This document shows positions 48,279-56,727 of a stretch of 64,000 nt of DNA, one piece after another (the first letter of the stretch is position 1; each line of letters begins with the position of its first letter). The stretch is from Micrococcales bacterium (GTDB lineage Bacteria > Actinomycetota > Actinomycetes > Actinomycetales > Dermatophilaceae). The notes beneath the pieces are model-generated. The model worked only from the letters and a program-made list of their open reading frames with translations. It had not been told where the DNA came from and made no database searches. The stretch is taken from positions 62,001-126,000 of the forward strand of contig JAJTBD010000002.1 of assembly GCA_021287075.1 (NCBI GenBank), read 5' to 3'. The position numbers and the translations under genes are program-made.

Positions 48279-49379
48279 TCAGTCGCCGATGCGCTCGCCG
48301 GTCTCCATGTTGAAGACGTGGAGGTGGCCCTCCTTGGGCTTGACGTAGATCGTCTCGCCCTTCATCGGGGGACGGCGGCCGTCGGTGCGGACGACGAAGG
48401 GCTTCTCGACCGGGGCGGTCGGGTCCTTGGCCTTGTCGGAGGCGGGGGTGCCATAGACATAGGCGTCGGCGCCGAGCTCCTCGACGACCTCGACCGTCAG
48501 GGGCAGGCCGTCGCCCTCGCTGGTGATGTCGACGTCCTCGGGGCGCACACCCACGGTGATCTCGTTGCCGGCGCGGGAGAGGTCCTCGCGGCTGATCGGC
48601 AGCAGGCCGGAGCCGAAGCGGGCACCGCCCTCGGTGACGGGCACGTTGAGCAGGTTCATGGCGGGGGAGCCGATGAAGCCGGCGACGAAGACGTTGTTGG
48701 GGTGGTCGTACATGCGGCGCGGGGTGTCGCACTGCTGGAGCAGGCCGTCCTTGAGGACCGCGACGCGGTCGCCCATCGTCATGGCCTCGACCTGGTCGTG
48801 GGTGACATAGACGGTGGTGACGCCGAGGCGGCGCTGGAGCGAGGCGATCTGGGTGCGGGTCTGCACACGCAGCTTGGCGTCGAGGTTGGACAGCGGCTCG
48901 TCCATGAGGAAGACCTGGGGGGAGCGCACGATCGCACGGCCCATGGCGACGCGCTGGCGCTGGCCACCGGAGAGGGCCTTGGGCTTGCGCTCGAGGTACT
49001 GCTCGAGGTCGAGGATCTTGGCGGCCTCCTCGACGCGCTTGCGGATCTCGGCCTTGTCGGTGCCGGCGATCTTGAGCGCGAAGCCCATGTTGTCGGCGAC
49101 GCTCATGTGCGGGTAGAGCGCGTAGTTCTGGAAGACCATGGCGACGTCACGGTCCTTGGGGGAGAGGTTGGTGACATCGCGGTCACCGATCCAGATCTTG
49201 CCGCCGTTGACCTCCTCGAGGCCGGCGAGCATGCGCAGCGAGGTCGACTTGCCGCAGCCGGAGGGGCCGACGAGGACGAGGAACTCGCCGTCCTCGATGT
49301 CGATGTTGAGCTTGTCGACCGAGGGGACGTCGTTGCCCGGGTAGATGCGGGTCGCGTTGTCGAACTTGACAGTTGCCAT
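48279..49379 (-). CDS. MsmX/UgpC-type sugar ABC transporter ATPase
   Basis: 366 residues. Walker [11 protein letters not shown]-loop MVFQNYALYPHMSV, signature LSGGQRQRVAMGRAI, Walker B FLMDEPLSNLDAKLR, switch His in YVTHDQVEAM. The C-terminal OB-type domain (about 240-366, FAGFIGSPAMNLLNV, GVRPEDV) identifies the shared sugar-importer ATPase class. No permease or binding protein is adjacent, so it probably serves several transporters. A LacI-type palindrome lies about 105 bp upstream. Confidence 0.92.
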   Translation of the reverse strand: MATVKFDNATRIYPGNDVPSVDKLNIDIEDGEFLVLVGPSGCGKSTSLRMLAGLEEVNGGKIWIGDRDVTNLSPKDRDVAMVFQNYALYPHMSVADNMGFALKIAGTDKAEIRKRVEEAAKILDLEQYLERKPKALSGGQRQRVAMGRAIVRSPQVFLMDEPLSNLDAKLRVQTRTQIASLQRRLGVTTVYVTHDQVEAMTMGDRVAVLKDGLLQQCDTPRRMYDHPNNVFVAGFIGSPAMNLLNVPVTEGGARFGSGLLPISREDLSRAGNEITVGVRPEDVDITSEGDGLPLTVEVVEELGADAYVYGTPASDKAKDPTAPVEKPFVVRTDGRRPPMKGETIYVKPKEGHLHVFNMETGERIGD

Positions 49380-49483
49380 GGGCGTCGTTGCCTTTCCTTC
49401 ACCGGCAGGAACGTGCCGGACGATCCGTTGTAAAGGTGATGCCGGCCGCGGCTGCGGCCAACCGCTCCAGTGTGCCGGAAGGG

Positions 49484-49505
49484 AAAGCGCTTGCACAAGC
49501 ACTTT
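49484..49505. promoter_or_regulatory. LacI-family-like operator upstream of the sugar ATPase
   Basis: AAAGCGCTTGCA-CAAGCACTTT is a near-palindrome (one mismatch per arm) centred on the TTG-CA-CAA core common to LacI-family sites. It lies between divergent genes for the MsmX-type ATPase and the CBS protein. Assigned by pattern only. Confidence 0.5.
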
Positions 49506-49634
49506 GGGGGAAATCGGGAGCACGACTCTGGCCCGGCGGCGGCGGGCGTGGGGGTGTGGGTGGCGGCCCGCCCGCCCGCCTCACGCCTCGGACGATCCCT
49601 AGCGCGCGGGGGCCGGGCCCACTAACGTTCCGGC

Positions 49635-50063
49635 ATGAAGATCTCCGACCTGCTCAAGAGCAAGGGTGGCGACGTCGTCACCATCCGTCCCGACGCCACC
49701 GTCTCGGACCTGCTCGCGCTGCTCAACGACCACGGGATCGGCGCGGTCGTGGTCAGCGACGACGGCCAGAGCATCTCCGGCATCGTCAGTGAGCGCGACA
49801 TCGTCCGCCACCTGCACAGCACCGGCGCCGGGCTCGTCGAGGCGCCCGTCTCGCAGATCATGACCAGCGAGGTGCAGACCTGCGAGCCTGGCCACCTGAT
49901 CGCCGACATCGAGTCGACGATGACCCAGGGCCGCTTCCGTCACCTGCCGGTCATCGTCGACGACAAGCTGGCCGGGATCGTCTCGATCGGCGATGTGGTC
50001 AAGGGCCGCATCTCCAGCCTCCAGGCCGAGCGCGACCAGCTCGAGGGCTACATCCACCAGTGA
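49635..50063 (+). CDS. Two-CBS-domain protein
   Basis: 142 residues: tandem CBS domains at about 8-62 (VVTIRPDATVSDLLALLNDHGIGAVVVSDDG) and 73-130 (MTSEVQTCEPGHLIADIESTMTQGRFRHLPVIVDDKLAGIVSIGDVV). A stand-alone Bateman module likely binding an adenosine nucleotide. ATG at 49635 after AACGTTCCGGC, a weak ribosome site. Function unknown. Confidence 0.88.
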   Translation: MKISDLLKSKGGDVVTIRPDATVSDLLALLNDHGIGAVVVSDDGQSISGIVSERDIVRHLHSTGAGLVEAPVSQIMTSEVQTCEPGHLIADIESTMTQGRFRHLPVIVDDKLAGIVSIGDVVKGRISSLQAERDQLEGYIHQ

Positions 50064-50070
50064 GCGCCTC

Positions 50071-50108
50071 CGGTATGCCGCGTGCTCGGGCGAGCGCGCG
50101 GCATACCG
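50071..50108. terminator. Motif-pair hairpin after the CBS gene
   Basis: CGGTATGCCGCG and its exact complement, 12 bp, with a 14-base loop that itself holds GCTCGGGCGAGC. Eight bases after the CBS stop; likely terminator. Confidence 0.65.
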
Positions 50109-50208
50109 CCTGCGCGGCCATCGCCGTGGGGAGTTGTGATCACATCGTTGGCCTGGCCCACGGCGGGCTGACAGCCGACGTCCAGACAGCGCCCGTACCG
50201 TAGTGCCC

Positions 50209-52152
50209 ATGCATGCCGAGGAGACCACGGGAGGGCCGGCGACCCAGCCTGTCCACACTCAGCTGGGCCCCTACCGGCTGGTGCAGCAGCTCGGCGAGGG
50301 CGGCATGGGTGTCGTCCACCTGGGCATCGACCCCAAGGGCCGGGCCGTCGCGGTCAAGGTGCTGCGGCCGCACATCGCCCACGACCCCGACGCCCGCGCC
50401 CGCCTCGCCCGCGAGGTCGAGACCCTCGAGCGGGTGCAGGACCCCGGCGTCGCGCCCGTCCTCGACGCCGACATCGAGGGCGAGCGCCCCTATATCGTCA
50501 CCCGCTATGTGCCCGGCCCCTCGCTCGACGAGGTGATCCGCACCGACGGCCCCATGCAGGGTGAGGCGCTGCACCGGCTGGGCCTGGGCCTGGCCAGCGC
50601 GCTGCACGCCATCCACGCCGCCGACGTCATCCACCGCGACCTCAAGCCCGGCAATGTCCTCATGCTCGAGGGCGAGCCGGTGCTCATCGACTTCGGCATC
50701 GCCCACGTCGCCGACGACGTGCGCATCACGATGACCGGCCTGGTCATGGGCACCCCGGGCTATCTCGCGCCCGAGGTCGTCGAGGGCGCCCCCGTCACCG
50801 AGGCCACCGACTGGTGGGGCTGGGCGGCGACGCTCGCCTTCGCCGCGAGCGGGCGGCCGCCGTTCGGCCGCGGCCCGATGGACGTCGTGCTCAACCGGGT
50901 CAGCAAGGGGGAGGCCGACCTCGACGGCGTCGACCCGGCCCTCGCGCCACTGCTGGTCGCGGCCCTCTCCCCGGTGCCCGAGGAGCGCCCGCACGAGCGT
51001 GAGGTGATCGCCGGCCTGGAGCGCTATGCCCGTGGCGAGCCCGTCGCCGATCTCCTGCCCCGTCAGGTCCACCGCCCCGCTGCGGCCGCGGCGACCCAGG
51101 CCGTCCCCGTCCCTGCCGCCGCCACGCAGGCCGTCCCGGCACCCGCCGGAGCCACCCAGGTCATGCCGGCGGTGCAGTCCACCCAGGCCATGCCGGTCGC
51201 CCCGCTCGCCCAGACCGCGGCGATGCCGCTGGCCCCCGCGCCCCAGCGCGAGCAGTGGAACCCCTGGCCGGCCCCCGCCGCGCGCACTGCCCCGAGCCCG
51301 TATGCCGCGCCCGCCGCGCGCCCGGCCCCGGGTCCCGCAGCCGCGCGCCCACCAGAGTCCGGCTACGGGCCCTCCGGCTATGCCCCGTCGGGCTATCCGC
51401 CGGTCGGCCAGCGCCCCGGCCAGGCCCTCGCCGAGCGGCCCGGCGCCGACGTCGCCCCGCGCCCGGGTCAGCCGGGCGGCGGACCGGGCGCCACGGCATA
51501 CCCCGCGCCGGTCGAGTCGGGGGCGAGCGTGCCTCACCTCGACCCGCGCATCGCCCGCTCCAAGCGGAGCGGCACCCTCGCCGGCCTCCTCGTGGGGCTG
51601 ACCGCCCTGGCCGCTGTCCTGCCCATGGTCGCGCTGGCCGTGGGGCTGCTGGGCATGCTGCTGGCCAAGACGGTCGACAACTCGGTCACCTCGACAGTCA
51701 TGCGCCGGCACACCCACGGCCACCGGCGCAGCGATGTGCCGGTCGCCCTGCTCGCCTCCCCGTGGCACCTGCTCGTGGGTCTCGTCGGCTCGCTCGCCAG
51801 CCTGATCCTGCCGGCCGTCGTCGGCATCTCCGGCGCGATCTGCACCGCCGTCGGCATGGCCGGCGTCACCGGCGGCTCGGCCCGGGTCCAGCACGCCGTG
51901 CCCTTCGCCGTCGGCGCCTTCCTGGCCCTGCTCATGGCCTGGTGGGGGCCGGGCGGCGCGTCGCTGCGCCGCGGCACCCGCTCGATCGTGCGCGGTGTGA
52001 CGCCCGGTGCCACCCTCGCCGGCCTTCTCGTCATGCTCTGCCTGCTGGGTGCCGGCTTCGTGGCGGCCTACCAGTACGCCAGCGGCTTCCACCTGCACTG
52101 GTGGCCGCTCGCCGGCTCACCCCTCTCGTCGCTGCCCGGGCTGCTGCCATGA
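50209..52152 (+). CDS. Membrane-anchored Ser/Thr protein kinase
   Basis: About 647 residues. Kinase domain 20-270: Gly loop LGEGGMGVVHLG, Lys in VAVKVL, catalytic loop VIHRDLKPGNVL, DFGIAHV, then GTPGYLAPEV. A Pro/Ala-rich linker with repeated ATQAVP units (about 285-450) leads to a C-terminal membrane part with about four segments (from residue 463). There is no PASTA-type sensor. The stop overlaps the ThrE-type exporter by four bases, so both are made together and the kinase may regulate or sense with that protein. Confidence 0.87.
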   Translation: MHAEETTGGPATQPVHTQLGPYRLVQQLGEGGMGVVHLGIDPKGRAVAVKVLRPHIAHDPDARARLAREVETLERVQDPGVAPVLDADIEGERPYIVTRYVPGPSLDEVIRTDGPMQGEALHRLGLGLASALHAIHAADVIHRDLKPGNVLMLEGEPVLIDFGIAHVADDVRITMTGLVMGTPGYLAPEVVEGAPVTEATDWWGWAATLAFAASGRPPFGRGPMDVVLNRVSKGEADLDGVDPALAPLLVAALSPVPEERPHEREVIAGLERYARGEPVADLLPRQVHRPAAAAATQAVPVPAAATQAVPAPAGATQVMPAVQSTQAMPVAPLAQTAAMPLAPAPQREQWNPWPAPAARTAPSPYAAPAARPAPGPAAARPPESGYGPSGYAPSGYPPVGQRPGQALAERPGADVAPRPGQPGGGPGATAYPAPVESGASVPHLDPRIARSKRSGTLAGLLVGLTALAAVLPMVALAVGLLGMLLAKTVDNSVTSTVMRRHTHGHRRSDVPVALLASPWHLLVGLVGSLASLILPAVVGISGAICTAVGMAGVTGGSARVQHAVPFAVGAFLALLMAWWGPGGASLRRGTRSIVRGVTPGATLAGLLVMLCLLGAGFVAAYQYASGFHLHWWPLAGSPLSSLPGLLP

Positions 52153-53810
52153 CCGCCGGGCCCAGTGGAGACGCTGAGCCCGGGCGGGAGCAGCGCCCCG
52201 GTCCCGCAGCAGACGGGGCCGCCGGCCGCGGGGGCACGCCCCGGCGGCGGCCGCCCAAGCCGGTCCCCGTCCGGGGCCCGCACCCCGCGGTGCCCGCCAC
52301 ACCGCGCAAGCGCCCCGCCACGACCGCAGGCGACGCGCAGCCCACCGCCAAGCGCAAGGTCATGGGCCCCTCGAGCCCGCTGCGCACCGGCCGTTTCCTC
52401 CAGGGCGACGCGCCCACCGAGCCGATCCCCCTGCGGGACCTGCTGCGGCATACCCCTTATCGCAACCCTCACGCGCGCAGCGAGGCCCGCGACGAGCAGG
52501 CGGCCCGCGAGGCGCTCGATCTGTCGCTGCGCGTCGGCGAGCTGATGTTCCGCTGCGGGGCGGGCGCACCCCAGGTCGAGGCGAGCGTCATCGCCGTCGC
52601 CGAGTCCGCCGGCCTGCACCGGCTCGAGCTCGACATCACCAACCAGAGCCTCGTGGCTCAGTGCAGCACCGACGCCGGCCGGCGGATCACGCTGGTGCGG
52701 GTGGTGCGCTCCTCGCGCCGCGACTTCGCCCGGCTGACCGCCGTCCACGACTTCGTCGACTCGCTCGTGGCCGGTGGCTATGAGCCCGAGGCCGCCAGGC
52801 GACAGCTGCGCGAGATCACGCGGGCCCCGCGGGTCTGGCCCAAGTGGGGCGAGACGGCAGCGCTGTCGGTGATGGCCGGCGCCGTCGCGGCCCTGCTCGG
52901 CGGCGGCGCCTTCTCCATCGCGCTCGCGATCCTGGCCGCGGTCATCGTGCTCGTTACGGGGGACCGGCTCTCGGCACGCTTCCCCGAGTTCTATCTCAAC
53001 GCGGTGGGCGGCGCGATCGCCGTCTTCGTGGCGTGGCTGGGGCTGTGGGCGGGCAGCAGCGGGCAGGTCGGCTTCACCGACGCCGACTTCGCCTATGTGG
53101 TGGCCGGCGGCATCGTGGTGCTGCTGCCCGGACGCACGATGGTCTCGGCCTTCGAGGATGTGCTCAACGGCTTCCCCATCACCGGGTCCGGCCGGATGTT
53201 CGCGGTCTTCATGGGCGTCGCGGGGATCATCATCGGCGTCGGTGGCGGGCTGACCGCGAGCCTGATGCTGACCGAGCTCTCCCACCTCTCACTCACCCCG
53301 CCCGATGTGCTCGAGCTGCGGGCGATGAACGCCCCAGTCGTGCCCGCCCTCATCGGCTCCTTCATCACGGGGCTCGTGGGCTCGATCGCGCTCCAGAGCC
53401 GCCGGCGGCTCATCCTGCCCTCCGCCGGTCTGGCTCTGACCGCCATGGTGGTCCTGCTGGTCGCGGGCAAGATCGGGCTCGGCATCATCACCGGCACGGG
53501 CCTGGCCGGCGTGGTGATCGGGATGGCCGGTCGCATCATCGCCCTGCGACTGGGGGCCCCCGCGATGGTGCTGATCCACCCGGCGACCTTCACCCTGCTT
53601 CCCGGTCTGGCGATCTTCCGCGGCCTCTATGACATGGCCGTCAACGGCCGCGCCGACTCCGGCGCGCTGTCGGTCCAGACCGGTATCACCACCCTCCTCG
53701 GCGCCATGGCGACCCTGCTCGCGATCGCCGCCGGGGTCACCCTCGGCGAGATCCTCGCCGCGCCGTTCGACCACCGGATCGTCCAGGCCCGCCGGCGCCG
53801 CCGCCGCTGA
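52149..53810 (+). CDS. ThrE-family threonine/serine exporter
   Basis: 553 residues. A basic, Pro/Arg-rich N-terminus of about 110 residues, a soluble ThrE domain (about 115-245, ALDLSLRVGELMFRCGAGAPQVEASVIAVAESAG), then about ten membrane segments in two parts (DUF1212 and DUF3815 halves). LLPGRTMVSAFEDVLNGFPITGSGR is the conserved link. Exports threonine and serine in Corynebacterium. ATG overlaps the kinase stop. Confidence 0.88.
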   Translation: MTAGPSGDAEPGREQRPGPAADGAAGRGGTPRRRPPKPVPVRGPHPAVPATPRKRPATTAGDAQPTAKRKVMGPSSPLRTGRFLQGDAPTEPIPLRDLLRHTPYRNPHARSEARDEQAAREALDLSLRVGELMFRCGAGAPQVEASVIAVAESAGLHRLELDITNQSLVAQCSTDAGRRITLVRVVRSSRRDFARLTAVHDFVDSLVAGGYEPEAARRQLREITRAPRVWPKWGETAALSVMAGAVAALLGGGAFSIALAILAAVIVLVTGDRLSARFPEFYLNAVGGAIAVFVAWLGLWAGSSGQVGFTDADFAYVVAGGIVVLLPGRTMVSAFEDVLNGFPITGSGRMFAVFMGVAGIIIGVGGGLTASLMLTELSHLSLTPPDVLELRAMNAPVVPALIGSFITGLVGSIALQSRRRLILPSAGLALTAMVVLLVAGKIGLGIITGTGLAGVVIGMAGRIIALRLGAPAMVLIHPATFTLLPGLAIFRGLYDMAVNGRADSGALSVQTGITTLLGAMATLLAIAAGVTLGEILAAPFDHRIVQARRRRRR

Positions 53811-53811
53811 G

Positions 53812-53866
53812 GGGTATGCCGCGCCCGCACCGTTCGTTGACCGTGTCCGCTGCACGCGGCATACCC
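53812..53866. terminator. Motif pair with long spacer after the exporter gene
   Basis: GGGTATGCCGCG (53812-53823) and its exact complement (53855-53866), 12 bp, with 31 bases between. Directly after the exporter stop. A terminator is possible, though the loop is long. Confidence 0.5.
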
Positions 53867-54071
53867 GATGTGAGCGGTGCCACAGACGACGCGCCGACAA
53901 ACCTGTGGACGGGGATTTGGCCGTTGCCGTTCCGTGACCTACCTTGGTCGGTGGCGCTTGCGCCGGTCAGCGAGATCCGACCCCTGCTCGGAGCCTCGAC
54001 AACTGCACATCGCAAACCCAAACCAATCAGCACACCTGTCGCGCCTAACCTCGTCACGCAGGTGTCCCGCC

Positions 54072-54195
54072 GGATCCGATCCGGGCTTCGACGAGGGTGG
54101 GGGACCCACAGCGGGCAGCAGTCCGCAGGGGTGAAGCCGGGAGACCGGCCGGGCACCTGACAGCCCGAACCCGACAGCTAACCTCTCAGGCGCTT
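54072..54195 (+). ncRNA. c-di-AMP (ydaO-yuaA type) riboswitch before first Rpf gene
   Basis: The leader holds the actinobacterial ydaO pattern: CGACGAGGGTGGGGGACCCA, then CAGGGGTGAAGCCGG, CCGGGCACCTGACAGCCCG and CCCGACAGCTAACCT. The same blocks recur before the second Rpf gene. In actinobacteria this class precedes Rpf and cell-wall hydrolase genes and turns expression off when c-di-AMP binds. Boundaries are approximate. The rest of 53867-54222 shows no gene. Confidence 0.87.
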
Positions 54196-54222
54196 TCCGG
54201 TCAGGAAGGACCTTCCCCACTC

Positions 54223-54951
54223 ATGCACTACTCCCCTAAGCACGCTGCCCCGAAGAACAGCCCCGTGGCCCGTCGCGCCGCGGGTGTCGCCCTCGCGGGC
54301 GGCGCCACCATCGCCGGCGGCATGGCCGTCGCCCAGCCCGCCTCCGCGGCCGGCACCGTCTGGGACCGCGTCGCCGCCTGTGAGTCCGGTGGCAACTGGT
54401 CGATCAACACCGGCAACGGCTACTACGGCGGCCTCCAGTTCTCCTACAGCACCTGGCGCGCCTACGGTGGCGGCGCCTACGCCTCGACCGCCAACCGTGC
54501 GACCAAGGCCCAGCAGATCACCATCGCCAAGAAGGTCCTCTCCGCGCAGGGCCCCGGCGCCTGGCCCGTCTGCTCCGTCCGCGCCGGCCTGACCCGCGCG
54601 AGCGGCCTGGCCGTCTCCACCGGCTCGACCGCCACCTCCCGCACCACGACCACCGCCTCGCGCAGCACCGTGCGCGTGACCCGCCTGGTCGTCGACGGCG
54701 CCCGCGGCCCCAAGACCACCGCCGCCATCGAGAAGTGGGTCGGCGGCTCGGTCAACGGCTCCCTCTCGCGCTCCGACATCCAGAAGCTCCAGCGCAAGGT
54801 CGGCACCCCGGCCGATGGCGTGGTCGGCTCCAAGACGATGCGCGCCCTCCAGACCAAGATCGGCGCCCGCAAGAACGGCACCCGCTCGCTCAACGACCGT
54901 GCGACCGTGCGCACCCTGCAGTCCTACCTCAACCGCAACGTCATCCGCTGA
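54223..54951 (+). CDS. Resuscitation-promoting factor-like protein, paralogue 1
   Basis: 242 residues. Signal peptide ending AQPASAAG (about residue 43). Rpf lysozyme-like domain: [39 protein letters not shown] with the catalytic Glu in CESGGNW, ending [10 protein letters not shown]. After a Thr/Ser linker, a C-terminal repeat-like domain ([40 protein letters not shown]) resembles peptidoglycan-binding modules. It cleaves peptidoglycan outside the cell. Downstream is an 18-bp hairpin. Confidence 0.9.
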   Translation: MHYSPKHAAPKNSPVARRAAGVALAGGATIAGGMAVAQPASAAGTVWDRVAACESGGNWSINTGNGYYGGLQFSYSTWRAYGGGAYASTANRATKAQQITIAKKVLSAQGPGAWPVCSVRAGLTRASGLAVSTGSTATSRTTTTASRSTVRVTRLVVDGARGPKTTAAIEKWVGGSVNGSLSRSDIQKLQRKVGTPADGVVGSKTMRALQTKIGARKNGTRSLNDRATVRTLQSYLNRNVIR

Positions 54952-54971
54952 TCAGCGACTGACGCCTGCGC

Positions 54972-55013
54972 CCGTCGGCCCGGCCCACCTGTGATGGTGG
55001 GCCGGGCCGACGG
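54972..55013. terminator. Hairpin terminator after first Rpf gene
   Basis: CCGTCGGCCCGGCCCACC and its exact complement, 18 bp, around TGTGAT. It lies 20 bp after the stop, in the convergent gap with the TetR gene. Confidence 0.82.
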
Positions 55014-55099
55014 CGTTGTGCGGCCTCGTCCTTGGGTATGCCGCGAGCCTGGGGTGCCGCGTGCTGGGGTGCGGCTTCTGGGGTAGGCCACGGGCTCGC

Positions 55100-55759
55100 C
55101 TAGGCGGGCCCGCTCGCGCCGCGGGCGGCAGCGTCGCGGACAGTGCGCAGGGAGGCCAGCGTCATCTCGACGACATCCCGGCCGCCTGCGCCGCGGTACC
55201 AGTTCTCGATCGCCGCGAAGACGGTCATCACGGCGGCAGTGCACACCGACAGGGCCTGCTCGTCGTCGAGGTCGTTGCCGGGTGACTCGGCGACGATCCG
55301 GGCGAGGTCGTGGGCCATCTGGTCGGCCTGGAGGAAGCCGGCGGCACGCACCGACGGCGTCTCCAGCCAGACCCGGGTGCGCCGGAGGGTCAGGCCCGAG
55401 TCGAGGCCGAGGTGGGAGTCGCCCACCAGCCGCAGGCCCTTCTCGAAGCCGCCGAAGACGTCGCCGTCGGCGATGAGCATGGGGGCCACCGCCAGCAGCT
55501 GGTCGTCGTACTCGTCCTTGAGGACCAGCGCCTCTTTGGTGCCGAAGTATCGGTAGACCGTGCTGGGGGAGACGTCGGCGTGGGCGGCGACGTGCTCGAT
55601 CGTGACTTTGTCGAAGCCGTGCTCCTCGAACTGCTCGAGGGCCACGTGCTGGAGCCGGCGCATGGTGGCGGCCCGTTTGCGCTCGCGCAGGCCCATCCGC
55701 GGAGCGCCGGGCACGGCGTCGGCGAGCTCCACGGCGGGCTGGTTCGGCTCCTGGCTCAT
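55100..55759 (-). CDS. TetR-family regulator
   Basis: 219 residues from ATG 55759; an earlier start at 55801 would run through the operator and is rejected. DNA-binding domain at about residues 25-72 with VTIEHVAAHADVSPSTVYRYFGTKEAL; ligand domain follows, including ADQMAHDLARIVAESPGNDL. Divergent from a drug-type ABC transporter, 65 bp between starts, with a 12-bp inverted repeat between them. Probably represses that transporter. Confidence 0.9.
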   Translation of the reverse strand: MSQEPNQPAVELADAVPGAPRMGLRERKRAATMRRLQHVALEQFEEHGFDKVTIEHVAAHADVSPSTVYRYFGTKEALVLKDEYDDQLLAVAPMLIADGDVFGGFEKGLRLVGDSHLGLDSGLTLRRTRVWLETPSVRAAGFLQADQMAHDLARIVAESPGNDLDDEQALSVCTAAVMTVFAAIENWYRGAGGRDVVEMTLASLRTVRDAAARGASGPA

Positions 55760-55777
55760 CCCCGCAGTGTAATCGTC

Positions 55778-55843
55778 CTGACAGTGACTTCCACTTTCCA
55801 CACTCGAAGCGTAGAGTCACTCTCATGAGAGAGTCACTGTCAG
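55778..55843. promoter_or_regulatory. TetR operator region with 12-bp inverted repeat
   Basis: CTGACAGTGACT (55778-55789) and its exact complement AGTCACTGTCAG (55832-55843) flank AGAGTCACT (55813-55821) and the 12-bp palindrome CTCTCATGAGAG. Repeated AGT(C/G)ACT units suggest several binding sites. The right part overlaps the annotated ABC start ATG, which favours GTG 55849 as the real start. Confidence 0.65.
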
Positions 55844-56727
55844 AATCTGTGATCAGCGCGAGTGGGCTCGTCAAGCGCTTCGGCCGCACAAGGGCGCTGG
55901 ACGGCCTTGATCTGCTCGTCCGGGCGGGGGAGGTGCACGGCTTCCTCGGGCCCAACGGCGCGGGCAAGTCCACGACCATCCGTGCGCTGCTCGGCCAGCT
56001 GCGGCTCGACGGCGGGCAGCTGGGTCCGGGCGCGCTTGGTCGGGTCGAGCTCGAAGCGCTCGACCAGCTCGTCGCGGCGACGGACATCGCGTCGTCCCTG
56101 GAAACGGGCGAGCAGGTCGATGCACTCGCCTCCGGTCAGCCCCGGCCACAGCACCGTGTCGCCGGGGATGTATGCCAGGTCGGCGTGCACCCGCACCGCG
56201 TCGCGCACCGGGTCGAGACCGAGGACCTCTACTCCAAGGGCAACCGTCAGAAGGTCGCGCTCATCGCGGCACTCTCCAGCGGCGCGCCGCTGCTGGTCCT
56301 CGATGAGCCGACGTCCGGCCTGGACCCACTCATGGAGGAGGCCTTCCAGACAACCATCCGTGAGCTGCGGTCCGAAGGGGCGACGGTCCTGCTGAGCAGC
56401 CACATCCTCGACGAGGTCGAGGAGCTGTGTGACAGGGTCACCATCATCCGGGCCGGCCGCACGGTCTCGACGGGCTCGCTGGATGATCTGAGGGCCGGCA
56501 CGCGCACGACGATCCGGGCGACCACCAGCGCTGTGATCGCCGGCATCGAGGGGTATGCCGCGACCGTCGAGTCGGTCGGTGGTCTCGTCCACACCACGCT
56601 GTCGGTGGGGCGCGAGGACGTGGCCAGGGCCGTCACGGTCGTCGCCGCCGCCGGCCCGTCGGCGCTCGTGGTCCGGCCGCCGTCGCTGGACGAGCTCTTC
56701 CTTGGACACTATGGGGAGACGGCATGA
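55825..56727 (+). pseudogene. ABC-2 type drug exporter ATPase with internal inverted segment
   Basis: 300-residue open frame from ATG 55825 (GTG 55849 also possible). Walker [10 protein letters not shown], signature [11 protein letters not shown], Walker [14 protein letters not shown] and switch His in [11 protein letters not shown] are intact. But residues about 66-135 are unlike any ATPase. On the opposite strand the same DNA (about 56020-56229) encodes [35 protein letters not shown] and on to ELDPTKRAR, the missing Q-loop region. The segment length is a multiple of three, so the frame stays open. The present form should not bind ATP normally. See findings. Confidence 0.85.

Noticed and set aside
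53816..54160. Open frames over the first riboswitch
   Set aside because: They coincide with structured leader RNA and a motif pair and show no protein character.
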